Shown piece after piece: positions 22,554 to 35,100 of a stretch of DNA of 64,000 nt. This DNA is from Dysidea avara (lineage: Eukaryota; Porifera; Demospongiae; Dictyoceratida; Dysideidae), in assembly GCF_963678975.1 (NCBI RefSeq), contig NC_089278.1, forward strand, positions 9,265,479 to 9,329,478, written 5' to 3'. Position 1 is the first letter of the stretch; each line of letters opens with the position of its first letter. The notes below the pieces were generated by a model that saw only the letters and a list, made by a program, of their open reading frames with translations, was not told where the DNA came from and made no database searches. Position numbers and translations under genes: made by a program.

Positions 22554-25500
22554 ATGAGCGTCAAATCTGATTTCATCTTACCTCTGCTGGTATGTATTTA
22601 TTTATTGTGTTATAATTGTATAAATACAACTGGCCAGATTGCAGAGTAGCTACAAGAAGCTATGATCATTGCTGCTGTATGCATGCACGTGTGCATTATG
22701 CCGAGGTTAAATTTTCAATTCGACCTTTAGCGATACCTCGATGTGACGGTAAATAGCTATCACCTATATCCTTGTCTATATCAGCGCACGTACCGAAACT
22801 GCAGTGCACACCATTTGTGTTTTGTGCGTATGTAGTTCAGTGAATCAGCCAAGTCGAGTGTCCAATTTACAAGTGCATGTATGAAAAGTACAATATTATT
22901 ATATATGGCTTCTCATTGTTTTAACGGATTTGCTGTAAAATGCAGAGCTTGAAAGTCTCTCCCTGAACTACCTGTGGTGCTATAATGTGATGTGCATTCT
23001 GGTATCTCATTCTACTCTGTGCTACTGTACATTCTGCCCTTTTGATGTGTTTCTTACTGCACCTAACTGGCTGAGGACAATCATTGGTCACCTAGCTGTG
23101 AGCTGTCTTGTTCTCTTGTTTTGCTGCCAAGTTACTGATTATTAGGGGTGGGCGATACCAGAAAGTTTTGCTTTGATACGATTCTAAGTACTTTTGTCAT
23201 GGTATTGATGAATATTGATACCGATACTGAGTACTTGTGATTTTTGTGCTTAGTAGCCAATTAGTGAACCTCACAGTGCTGAAAATTTCTCAGTGATGAC
23301 TGGTGGGTTCAATAAAGCTTGTATTATAGTACAGTTTGAAACATTCCATTTTTAGTGTTTGCATCCATAACACATGCACAATATAAGCAAAATACCGTAT
23401 AGCGGGAAATTTCCGGAGGGTGTAATTTTCGGATATTTTGGAAAACTAAATAATTTCCAAAAATAAATTTTTTGAAATTGTTTTAATATTCATACATAGT
23501 CTACATTAATTTTAGGTAAAAATCGTGAGTTGACATAGCGCTCCTCAAGTACTTCAAGGTGTGTAAACAGAGTGGCGATACCAGTATTTCTTATTTACCT
23601 GTTGACAACCCCTAGTTCTGCACTTGTTGTTGCCAATTCAGGCGTCACCAGAATGATGGAGATATGCCAGTAGAAGCAGGAAAATGGGAAACCATGTGGT
23701 GAATATCGGGTGTAGCTACACAGGAGAAGAGAAGGCGGAAATAGCAAAGAAAGCAGCTGTTTATGGGATTAGTGTCACTATTAGGCATTACGTGAAGTCC
23801 AACTCGTAATCCATGATCTGATGACGCACAGAAGTCTTCACCTGCCTTGCCAGAGCACAATTCTGTATATTTCCGTCAAGTGCTGATTGTGGTGTTTATC
23901 CGAAAATTTATTTCCAAAATAGTTCACAATGATCATTTATCTGAAAATTATACCCTCTGGAAATTTCCCGCTATACGGTATCACGTGATCACCAAGTATC
24001 GAAATTTCCGATTCTTCATAAAAAGTACTCGATACCAAAGTATCGGACATTCTGGTATTGGTACTGATCATTTTATTACTTGTATCGCCCACCCCTACTG
24101 ATTATTGCATTAATGATCCAGCTATATAGCAAGTTCAATGTGTTAATGTGTGCTATCTATTATTTGTGCTATTGTTTATTTTGTGAAGATTCAAAGCAGC
24201 CAGTTGTAGCTATAAAATTCATGTATGTATGTACACATGAATACCTCAGGACTAAGAGTAGGCATTCCAGTACCCAAGATTTAAAATTAAACAAAAAATT
24301 TTTAAAAATTCTCCGTAAATTCCTCAATAGAACCCTGGCACAAAGTACCAACGCACATTTAACCTGTAATTGTTCTGTCATCCAAGCTTCTATGAAGGTA
24401 GTTTGTCCATATGCTAATCGTAGTGGAAATTTTATCACGTACATTACATCAAAGTGAGTTCTGTGTCATTTTGCAGTCCTTGTAGTGTATGTAGAATACT
24501 TTGCAGTGGCAGATCTAGAAATTTTCAGAGGGGGGGTTTCAGATTTCAGATTCCACTCAACTTCAGCCTAGCTGTAAGTTGAAGACCAAAAAAAGTCACA
24601 ACCTGCTGTTGAACGCCATAATTGTGATTTTAAAGGCAAAAGTATGAAGTTTCACCAGTAGAAAGTCCTACTATAACACACTATGTATAACTCGTGGTGA
24701 TTTTATCAGCCGCACGACGAGTCGTCAATAAATTTTGGGGCGTGCATTATTTTCAGAGGGGGTTTCAGCTGAAACCATTGCAACCCCCCTGTATCCGCCA
24801 CTGCTTTGAAACTTTAAAAAATGTACTGTCAGACGGAAGGCGTTCACTAATGCTTACTTTAATTTAAGCACAGTTACTTTGTTTTCCACAACAATCAGTT
24901 TCTGATGGTTGTGTCACCAACTCAGAAGTGTCAACCACTTCAAAGTCTGCATAATTGAAACCACAACTCCACCTTAGGTATTGTTGCATCATTGTTTACC
25001 TTTACAAGTTGCTAAGTTTTACTTAATTGAGATGGCCACTTGCCTATGGGCATACACCATCGTATTGACAAGTGTGCAGCATTACATTTACTCACGACAG
25101 AGCATACAAAGATCGCTGAGATCCAAAGTTACTCTTATTACATTACATGTGCGAACTTGCAGCTAGAAACAACTGCAATTTCAGATGGCTTGTGCAATTT
25201 TTCCTTTAAAATGTATGGGGAGTCCCAGAGATTTTTCAGTTTTTAAACACTGCATGCCAAAGTAGCCAATTCACCCATATGTTTCTGAGATTGGCAATCA
25301 AAACTCTATCCGTTGAGCATATAAAAAGTCAAAATGCTGGAATGCCTACTCAGAGTGACCCTCACATTTTCTGCATTGTATATAGTATTAATGATTAAGC
25401 ATCTGTGTACTGTTATCCAAAATTTCAAGTCACAGTATGGTTTAATCTGTGGTAATGGAAACTTTTGTGTGGGCAACTATAACACAACTACGCAGTAGCA

Positions 25501-26937
25501 AAAAAATTATAATATAACATAATTAGTTCATCAATTCAAATACAGTTTTTATATTCTGTACAGTCAGGGGCAGCAGCAGGAACTACAGTAGACCTAACAT
25601 TGCATCCAATTGATACACTGAAGACTCGTCTGCAGAGCAGTGCTGGTTTCTGGAAATCTGGTGGATTTCGTGGCGTTTACTCTGGGATACTTCCAGCAGC
25701 AGCTGGTTCTGCACCTTCTGGTGACGTAACAACTACGATGTGACCTGTTGTATATTTTTCACATTTAGCTGCTACGTTCTTCTGCACCTATGAAGTAACT
25801 AAGAAATTTTTGATAAACCGCACTCCAGGCTACATGACCCCAGTTGTCTTCATGGTGGCAGCTTCTGTTGGAGAAGTGGTGAGTTTTTATATGTAGTGAG
25901 TTATTACAATGATATTATCTATTCATTTTACAGACAACGGCCTTGGTGAGAGTGCCATTTGAGATGGTGAAGCAGAGGGCACAGGCAAACCTCCACTTGA
26001 CACCATATAAAATTCTCAGGCAAATATTGCAAACACAAGTATGATTTGAAATGAGTCTTTTTAGAATATTTCACCACCATCACTTAGGGTTTCAGAGGAT
26101 TGTATCAGGGATACTTCAACCACATCAGTCGTGAGGTTAGTTATATTGTGTATCAACTGGCTCTACTATATAATTGTTGTAGATTCCATTTTCTTTATTA
26201 CAATTTCCACTATGGGAAGGATTCAAGGTACGAAAGTGTACTGTAATATTTATATACATTTGGTGAAGCCTTAGTATGTAATGCTTCAGAAAACTTTTTG
26301 TTATTATATATGGAGCACGAGAAGAATGTTTAAAAAGTTTATGTGCATATATATTTAGCAATTATGGAGTTACCATCAAGGAAGTGCAGTGGATCCATGG
26401 CAAGGGGCAATTTGTGGTGCTGCAGCAGGTACATCACATCTACTACAGATTAGTATTGTTAGTGCTGGTTTAATATACAGGTGGCATTGCTGCAGCAGCA
26501 ACTACACCATTTGATGTGGCAAAGACTAGAGTAATGCTTGCAATGGTGTGTGTGTATTTGTAGTGTGTTTGTGCGTGCGTGCGTGCGTGGTGTATGTAGG
26601 GTGTGTGTGGCACACGTACATGTGTAATTACATTCTTAATTCTATAGTCTCACTGCTGAAATACTTTGCAACCATTGGCTTTTCTTTCCAATATAGAAAA
26701 ATAGTGCTGAGCTGAAGTTCAATATGTGGCAGCTACTTGTACAGATTTTTAGACAAGAAGGCTTCAGAGGGTAACAAATCATACATATAATTTTGCTGGT
26801 ATGCTGTTCATCTTCTTGTCTACAGTTTATTTGCGGGTATAGTACCCAGAGTAACTGCAATATCAATGGGTGGATTTGTGTTCTTTGGAGCATATGATAA
26901 GAGCAAAAAGCTTCTCTCACCTTATCTTGTAAATTAG
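22554..26937 (+). CDS. SLC25A26: mitochondrial S-adenosylmethionine carrier (SLC25A26)
   Basis: Ten exons: 22554-22589, 25564-25720, 25769-25878, 25934-26038, 26088-26135, 26183-26227, 26359-26428, 26481-26545, 26697-26770, 26826-26937. It has the three mitochondrial carrier repeats with signatures HPIDTLKTR, VPFEMVKQR and TPFDVAKTR, each near the end of the odd-numbered helix. SAM-carrier-specific stretches are PFSLLQFPLWEGFK, GFRGLYQGYFNHISREI and the C-terminal AISMGGFVFFGAYDKSKKLL. The product should exchange cytosolic S-adenosylmethionine for mitochondrial S-adenosylhomocysteine across the inner membrane. The start at 22554 gives a short MSVKSDFILPLL leader joined to SGAAAGTTVDLTL, matching the family's length of about 270 residues. 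The first intron (22590-25563) has been enlarged by nested transposons; the others are 50-150 bases. Confidence 0.93.
23143..24097. mobile_element. hAT-type element with 8-base target duplication, carrying a nested element
   Basis: Ends TAGGGGTGGGCGATAC and GTATCGCCCACCCCTA are inverse copies. Both flanks are CTGATTAT (23135-23142 and 24098-24105), a perfect 8-base duplication. Subterminal phrases GATACCGATACTGAGTACTT and their inverse (AAGTACTCGATACC) extend the similarity. A second transposon is inserted at 23394-23981. No hAT transposase frame is visible. Confidence 0.9.
23394..23981. mobile_element. nested pogo/Tigger-like element
   Basis: Inverted ends TACCGTATAGCGGGAAATTT and AAATTTCCCGCTATACGGTA lie inside the hAT element, with a TA at each boundary as expected for Tc1/mariner-type insertion. 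Around 23710-23806 on the plus strand a fragment reads SYTGEEKAEIAKKAA, then VTIRHYVKS, which resembles the N-terminal helix-turn-helix of pogo/Tigger transposases. The frame stops at TAA soon after, so this is a deleted remnant. Confidence 0.75.
24509..24815. mobile_element. short TIR element with CAGTGGCGGAT-like ends
   Basis: The left end is CAGTGGCAGATCTAG and the right end, inverted, CAGTGGCGGATACAGGGGG. Both ends are followed by the phrase TTTCAGAGGGGGTTTCAG in related form. Flanks share only CTTTG, so the superfamily (hAT or similar) is uncertain. Confidence 0.6.
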
Positions 26938-27057
26938 TTGTAGAATTTTTTTTTTTGCTAATTTATTTTGTGTTTGTGAGTATAATGACAGTTGTGTATG
27001 CTGTAATAATTAAATTCTAATAGAACATACACTCTAAAACAGTGGTACTACATACTA

Positions 27058-29934
27058 TTATGATTTATTATCATACTTGGCATTAATTTTCCATAGCTTT
27101 ATCATAAGGGATTGCCATACAATGGTGCTTTGGGCCAGTGCTAAGTGATCGTCTGTGCTTGTAGTGCTACTAAACTGCTTGAGTGAGTTTGATGGTTGAT
27201 CACTGGGTAGTGGCAATAAATCATTAGTGTCTGTCATGGCTGACTTGCTAATCATCACTTCAGTTTGTGTTCCAGCATCTAGAACTGAACTTGTTTTACC
27301 AATAGTCTGTGTTCCCTTGTCAATTACATCTATTCTGTTGCATTGGATCCCAACTGAGGTACTGGGTGCATTAGATTGTAACTCTCTGGACTGTTCTTTG
27401 GGCCTACTTGAGCATGCTGGTTCTTTAGATTCATGTAGCTGTTCTTCAGGCTGTTCTTCAGACTTCAGTAGCTGCACAAGCCGTTCTTTGGGTCGTGGCT
27501 CATTTATTATTTCTGGTTTTTTCACTGGTGGGATGTAATGATTGACAGGCAAGTTGTCAGTGATAGTGGTAACATGTTGGGTATTATACTCTAGCCCATG
27601 ACGAAGAGGCTCCTCAAAATCTACATTACATTAATATGGTCAATGTTTAAACTGACACAGTCTTACCAATATCCAGCCTTTCCTCAAAGGTGAAATCTTG
27701 TGTTAGAAACAGGTCACTATTATTCAAGTCTTCATCCAAACAAAGCAACTGCAATAGAGATATCAAACAGCTAAGTTCAGGGGTGAAGGAGACACCTTTA
27801 TTTAGGGACGGGGGGGGGGGGGGTTGAGGTGTAGCAGGCTTATCCGGGGGATGACATGTCTAGCATGCCAATTTGGGGGCATGCTCCCCAGGAAATTTTG
27901 AAAAATAGGCCCTGTGAGATTGAATCCGGGAGAGATTTTAGCAGTTTATCAGAATGCTATTAATATTATGGTAGTTTGACTGTTGTATTAGGATGACTGC
28001 TCTATTAGAGTATCTCAATCAGAATCTTGAGGCATCTATATTAGTATTCAGTGGACCTATAAAGGGGTCTGGGAGCATGCCAGGAAATTTAGACTCTCAA
28101 TGTTGAATCTGAGAGTGATTTTAGCAGTCACCTATTTGTTGACTGTTGCATTACGGTGACTGCTCTATTAGGGTATATCGATCTTGATTCATAGAGAATC
28201 CAGTTGACTCACTGTAATTGCAGGTAGCTAAGTATTTGCATATAATAGTTAGCTATTTGGTGTAATACAATTGCTCAATGACTGCTATAGGGGGGCTAAG
28301 CCCCTCCATAATCTTTAGCCCCCCCTTCTCTGCCATCCCTGGCTAAGTGTAACTATACAGTAACAATTATGTAATACTGATACCTCTTGCAAAACAGTTA
28401 ATGGTCTTCTTTTAGGAAATGCCTGCTTCTTTGGTGCCTGCTTTCTGAAGAACAAGCTTGTCTTGTCAACTGGAGCTTCTGATGCCTTTGATGTGTCTGG
28501 TACTTGATGCAGATTAGTTACATGAGGTGACTCTTTCTCGTGTGTAAACTTCCTCCACTCTTCATGTCTACTTTTGGAAGCTCCTTTGCTAACAGTGTTC
28601 AGATTAGTTTTGTTCTTAGCTGGTTTTTCATAGTTATTGATCATTTCTTCAAATGAACTGGTCTTGGCCTTCTTGAATACTGGTACACACTGTCTGTCTT
28701 CAGTACAATCAAGCTCTCTTTCCAAGTCTAATCCAAGCAAGGTCTTCCTCTCTTTATCACTTAGTCCATTGTTGCTGGCTCCCTGTGATGTTTCCTTGTG
28801 TGTACCACCTTCTAACTTACGTGGAGCTTTCTGTGGAAACCGGCAGGTAATAAAAAATAACATGTCAATACTGTGACTTACTGGTGGTATCTTGAATGCA
28901 CTGATGGTAGTTGGATTTTCTTCATTGCTGGAAGTACAAGTACTATAATACTGAACACACTAGTTCACTTACTACATGTCATATGAGGTAGATGGTTTAT
29001 CTACATGTCTTTCTTTTTGGTATGGAAGGTGTTTCAGTGAAGGCCTCGATATAGACATGTGTTTCGCTCTTTCTGTTCTTTGAAATGCTAATAGATCTTC
29101 ATTTCTGTTCTTGAGCTGAAAGTTTCCATGCTCTGCATTAAATTCCTACACACGTAGCAACAGCTAAAGGAGCACAGTATCCCAGAGTAAATTTACCTGT
29201 GGCAGTTTCTTTTGATATTGTGGAGGTTCCCAACACTTGTCATGGTATGACAGCACTGATTCTGACATCAGTGATTCATCAAACACATTCCTATTAGGAA
29301 CTGGTAGGGTCTCACTGTAATGTTCAACTTGACTGATTCTCCTAAATGCATGTGACGTTTCCGGATGACTAGGATAGGTCACCACTTGAAGCAGTGACTC
29401 TGAGTGACTGGATTTGTTAGAAGGGTAAATATTCTTGTGTAAGTCCTTATCAGTCTTGATGTCAGTAAATGTTAAGTTGGATGGGTGTCGTATTGGTGAC
29501 ATAGGTAGCTCTAGGTCTTCTTGTCTCCTTGACAACAGGTTCGTCCTATCTCCCAACATAACTTTAACTGGCTGTCTTCTTTGTGCTATGGCAGATATGA
29601 AAATTGACATTTCCTTTTAAGTGACTTACTTGTGGCTCCTCCATGAGTCAAGTTGATAGTTTGTAGTGATAAGAGATCCAAGCTTACTGGTTTCTTTTGT
29701 CCTTTGGGTGACCACTGTTTTTGAATGTTCACCTTTTTAGCTAATTTCTGTCGTTCAAAGAACTCCTAGGCAAGATAACGAGAACAGTTTTAAAGTACAC
29801 AAAGTGCCTTTTGCCAAGCACCTTTTGGATTTTCTTTTCGTGCGACTGTTTAATGCGGCTTCTGTAAAGTTTACATTGGCATACAACTTTGGTAACGTTA
29901 GAATAACCCACCTCGCTCCCCCGACCCAGTTCAT
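27058..29934 (-). CDS. REDIC1: REDIC1 (C12orf40) homologue, meiotic crossover factor
   Basis: Nine or more exons on the minus strand: 29912-29934, 29822-29861, about 29629-29766, about 29198-29590, about 28974-29145, about 28882-28929, about 28383-28833, about 27668-27749, 27058-27619. The N-terminus, spliced from three exons, reads MNWVGGARSRIK, then EFFERQKLAKKV and SLDLLSLQTINL, matching the conserved start of vertebrate C12orf40. A second shared block is LELPMSPIRHPSNL. The C-terminal region has repeats of the form GIQCNR, KGTQT and DAGTQTE, as in the vertebrate protein. The middle is long, charged and disordered. In mouse and human this factor binds branched DNA and stabilises class I crossover intermediates in meiosis; the nuclear meiotic role here is inferred from homology. 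It is divergent from WASHC4 with only about 105 bases between starts. Confidence 0.8.
27750..28382 (-). other. REDIC1 intron with G-tract and motif copies
   Basis: Contains a run of 16 or so G at about 27810 and two sets of the TCTATTAGA motif (27978-28020 and 28140-28190). The sequence between them is partly duplicated (ACTCTCAATGTTGAATCTGAGAG versus TGAGATTGAATCCGGGAGAG-like phrases), suggesting an old repeat. Confidence 0.45.
27978..28190 (+). repeat. two sets of the TCTATTAGA motif in a REDIC1 intron
   Basis: Units at 27978-28020 (GACTGTTGTATTAGGAT, then GACTGCTCTATTAGAGTATC) and 28140-28190 (GACTGTTGCATTACGGT, then GACTGCTCTATTAGGGTAT), each a tandem pair. Confidence 0.8.
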
Positions 29935-30039
29935 TGCTGATAACTGAGCTTGCAAACTACCCTGCAACCGACCTTGACGGGGTAAAACCCGCGCTCTTGT
30001 TAATTAAATCATGTGCTAATTACGTCAGAAGGGTCAGGC
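29935..30039. promoter_or_regulatory. very short divergent promoter, REDIC1 / WASHC4
   Basis: 105 bases between the two start codons. It contains a CRE/ATF-like TTACGTCA at 30020-30027, 13 bases before the WASHC4 ATG, and a GACGGGGT phrase at about 29975. No TATA box is evident. Confidence 0.5.
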
Positions 30040-32044
30040 ATGGCGAGCCAGTCGCAGGACCTTGGGTGGACTTTCGACGGGTTTGACACAGGAACGTTAG
30101 GTAAGGTGGCTATGTCGCCGACTACAGCGAGTGATATGGCGTGTCTTTGTGAGTGTATACTGTGCATTAATTAGAAATGCTGTACTTGCAGAGCTTGCTG
30201 GCAAAAAAGAATTAGAAAACTACACGAAATTTATAGCAGAGTATTCAACACAGTTGAGGTCTATTGAGGATGCACTGGACGAGTATTTTGAAGAAGCGTG
30301 GGACTTCACTCTTGACCCAGTGTCATTACAAGTAGGCCCTCACACGATTGACAGTCACCACATATTAGCTGTAATGTACTGTAATGTGTAGCAATGGCAA
30401 ACTGTACAGTGTAAGCGAATAGGTACTCCCACAGTACATTTGAAAAGTGCAATAAATAAACTATGAAGTGTAAACAAACAAAACTGAAGTATAGTTTGCC
30501 TTTGGTCACAGTTGTACAATCATTGGAGATACCTTTAAACACACACATACACACACACCATTACATATGCATCTTGTTTGTCAGATGGCTCCAACCGAAC
30601 AAGCTACCTTACTCACTTTAGTACATACTGATCACAAGGTATGTGAGACTGGTATACACAGACAAAGGTTACACATATTTTATTTTACGTCCAGATATTC
30701 AACAAAGTAATATTAGTCTTTTCTGCCTTGTGTGCTGAAGTTTCAGAACTGAAACATAAGGTATGGCCAACTACTGTGGTTCATTATAATTGATGGATAT
30801 GTGTTTTATAGGCAGTTCATAGGTTTTATTATCCCTTGTTAATGTATGGAGAAGGTGGTAAAAATATGGAGGATGGTAATCTCCAAGATGGAGAGGCTCA
30901 GCTAATGATGGGAAGAATGGTACCTCTTCTACAGGTATGTATCACCCTAAAATTTTCTATACCTAGCCCTTCTACTTTCAGGATTTGGCCAATTTTGTAA
31001 ACAGAATATACGAATTAGTGAGACACTTATTGCAGCAATTGGCAGCATTTTATTCTGGCGAGAGGTAGTTCCATACACGTTTTAGTGGGTTATATATGTG
31101 GCTTGTGGCTATACAGTGCTAGGAATATCATGCAGTGCCAGGGAATTGTCCTGCAAGTTGTATTTGAATCTGTGGGAGAAGCTCTAGCTGTTTTAATCAC
31201 ACTGGACGAAGTCTTCAATGCTGCAGAGTTATTCAAAGAACATTGGGAGCAATACAAGAGGTATGTGTTGTTTGTAAAAGTGAAGACCTCAACAAATTTT
31301 TTTGCTTGTCAATCGTGGCTGGTGTATTGCCACTACTGTTACACTGTAACCAGGAATTTTTCTAGGAAATAAATTCAGGGGGAGGCAATCCGAGTTTTTC
31401 AGAAATTGAGGGGGGGGGGGGCAGAACTTAAATTAGGCTAAATTTGTTTTATTGTAGCTAGCTAGCCATCGACTAAATTTTATGATTTCAAATCAATTTA
31501 TCATTGTTTCATCATTGGGCTGGTTGAGGCAGAGTTCAGGGGGGGGGGGGGGGGGGCAAAATGCCCCCCTTGCCCACCCCCCCTAGAAAAATCCCTGCTA
31601 CTATAAAATAAGCTTTATGCAACTCATGAGTCTTTTTTCCAGAAGTGTGGTTAAGTAGTCTTGTAGTTACTTCAATGCTCACAAAGTTCAGACAACAATA
31701 TGTGACAGATCTGGCTTATGTGCATACTATTTCTTTCAGGGTAGTGAAGTCCATCCGTGGTGCTCCTAAAGAGTACGATCTAGATGATGGAAGGTTACGT
31801 TCTCTGGAGAAGATTTTACTTACACTAGAAGGAAAGCTGATGGAAGGAAAAATTCTAAGGGTTAGCTGACATATTTGTTTACTTCTGGTTTATTGTATTT
31901 TTTTTGCTCACTCGACAGAATTGCATGGCTCAGATATTTGATGTCAATCAAGTGGATGTATCCAAGAATCAGCTGCTTAGTGAAATGTTTTTTGCTAGCA
32001 TGAGAAACATTTATTTTGAGCTTGAGAGTAGACTATGTGCGTTG

Positions 32045-32114
<70 letters not shown>

Positions 32115-35100
32115 TGTGTCTGTGACTCTGTGTGTGTGTGTGTAGTGCATATGTGACTCTGTATGTGTTTGTGTGCATGTAGCACATATGTGACTCTCTG
32201 TGTGTGTATGTGACTGTGTAGTGTGCGTGTTTGTGTGTGGTGTTGCGTCTATAATAGTTCTCAATAATAAACTATACACAGGTGATATTACATTTTGTAG
32301 TATATTTTTTCTCTTTGGATTTTGTTAGGTGAATCCAATGAAATGAAGCACAGACATCAACTGGTTGGTTTGTGTGGTCTAATGGCCCTGCACTTCAATA
32401 TCTTCAACATTGTGGACAAGAAATTTGCCAAAATAGTGTGGGATGTGCACAAGAAAGTAAGTGCTGACATCAAATATTCTTGATCTATGTTCCTGTTGTG
32501 ATAGCTTCCAGCAGTATACCTAGTTGGGAACCTGATTTGGTTTCCCAATCAGTTTATGTGGTACTCAATACCATACTTCGCTCAAATATTGGACAAGAAG
32601 ACAGCTCAGCTGGTGGACACCGTCAGAATTAACTATTTCAATTCTCTTACTCAGAATATAGTCAAGTATGTGTGCATACTTGTGCATGTACACTTTTACA
32701 TCAGGTGCATGTATCCTGGCATACATATACAACACACGACACGCACTACACATGCACTCATGTACATTGTCCATACACGCATACACATATGCCTGCACTC
32801 CCACAATGCTATGAAACCACAGGACTTGTCAGCAGTACTACATCGAAGTATCCTCATGGATGATTCGAATGGAGTCAGCTTTGAAACAGGACAAGGAGTC
32901 CACCTCATCAGTACGCAGTCGAGCCAGCCTATTCATAAATGGGCTCCTGTCTGCCTACAAGATAGCACATCACGTCAAAACAATACTAAACTATCATGCA
33001 CACATGAGAAAGCCATTGACAAAGTCTGGTGTCCTTCACTTGTGTAAAGTGCTAGAATTACTAAAGGTATCAACACAATTGTATACATTATTTATAAATA
33101 CAGCTTATTTTTTCTGTAGTCTGTCCAGTTTACTTTTCACCGTTGCTCACTTACGTTCACCGACTACACTTACTATGTTATACAGACCTACCAGGCAGAT
33201 ATCATCAGTAGAGTAGAGATAGGACTAGTGAGTGTGTATTGCTCTATACTGTTATGTGTTTCAATGTTGTCTGGCAGGCTCGTATCACTCAAATGCAGCA
33301 GACTCGATATTCGGACAGATCTTTGGTAAGCTGATGTTTTGCATGTTTGTGTATGCAATGGATGAACTAAAATTGTGATCAAAATTATCAAATGAGATGT
33401 AAAATTTGTAGATTTTTGGTAGGATTGTCTGATACCTTCAGACAAGCATAATTAATAATGATTTTTTGCTATTAAATGTTACGTCAGCCCAACAGGTGCC
33501 TTAGGTGCAATGCACTCATTGTCCTCCCCTAGTGTCCCATCTCTTTCACTTGCACACAAGGTGTCTATTCACAGTCAATGCCCTAAAGACTTTGTCTGTT
33601 GCCTATCAGTCTGGCATAGTTTTCTCAAACACAAGTAGATTGATTCTAGGCTAGCTTTACATTTTGTTTGCTGTTTGTAGGTTGTGTTACCAGCAAAGCA
33701 TAGCTGAAAATTAAGAGAAATGGCTACACTGCTTATTAGTAATTACATTTTAGTTGTGCAATAAAGACCCACTTGGTGAAGTATGTCACATAACATCTCC
33801 TTGGAGACATACTATATTACATGTGGCAGACTTAACTCCAAACTCAAAAGTATTGCAACTGTGTGAAGGCTTTGCTGATTGGGTACTAAGCTGTTTGGTT
33901 TGGGTTTCTTGGAGAATGCTTCCAAGAAGCTTGAGTCAGAGAAGGCATGATACCTGATGATGGCCCTTATAGACAGAGAAGCTACCATAATATTGACCAG
34001 TAGTTTTTTATCCAAAGGTGCTCCTGTGAAACACAACAACAGGAAGCCGTGTACCACCCAGAAATCCCAGAAAGAATCTCACAAACGGTACCAGAACCAG
34101 TGCAAGTCGCCTGTGCTTCTGGACTACTCCCACTGATAGGTACACATCTTTTAATTCCAGGGTACACATCCAGACCTGCAAAAAGTCCTTGATTTTGAAA
34201 TGGAATATTTGAGCAAAGCAGCTCAGTGATTGTAGGTTCACCACCATTTGGAAAGATCCATTCTTCTTTACCACCAGAAGCAGCCTGCTTATGCTGGCAA
34301 GGGGATTACACTGCCACATTTACTTTTGTAAGGCTCTGGAATCCTCTCTCCACTAGCAGGGACCCCTCCTTTGACTGCACTAAGGTGACCATTGAGGAGA
34401 TCTAGCCCTTATCCACTTGATGTGTTAGCCTTGTACCACCTGTACAATCCAGGGGCTGGCCTCAGTTGTCCTTTCCCAGCTGGTAGAGTGAAACTGAGCA
34501 GTTGGGGTACCTAAGAGGAGAGATCATAGTCTCTATTTCCATATATTGGCTGCCATAAGGTCTTTGTTTCATGTGCTGGTAGGAGTAGGAGCTATATGGC
34601 TTGGAACAGCATTGTTTCCCCTTGCTGCCTTACTGAGCTGGGGTGTCTTAGGGTAAAGAAAACCCCAAAGATCATTTGGATCGTGCTCTAATGTTCTCTG
34701 TGTGTGGGTTGGATCCATCACACACTACCATCCATTTTCTTTGACATTTCTAGAAAGCCTGAGCCAAAGAGGTTGGCCATTCTGTTGCCATAGATCTCTG
34801 TTGCCAAAGATTTCAAACCCATCCCTAAGCTATCCCTCCATTTGGTGTCTACATTGTAGTATTGCTAGTTGCTATCTAGTACCTACTCACTAGGTTTGCC
34901 TTCTCTCCTCACCTCTGGATCTTGCTTGGGGAACTGTATCAAAACACACCAAGGTCCTCAAGGATGGTTAAATGTTCCTTTATCTCCAGACATTTATTAA
35001 ATACATTTCTCACATTTCTCAAGGAATTTAACCATGGAAGTAGTGGGCTCCCAATCCTCCCATAACTTGTCATCGTCAAAGTTCAGGTCAAACTCCTTGG

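Larger units (their letters stand above)
22590..25563 (+). other. transposon-swollen first intron of SLC25A26
   Basis: A 3 kb intron in a gene whose other introns are tiny. Two or three DNA elements (23143-24097 with a nested element 23394-23981, and 24509-24815) account for about half of it. The rest (22640-23130, 24100-24500, 24820-25560) is A+T-rich with no recognised feature. Confidence 0.55.
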
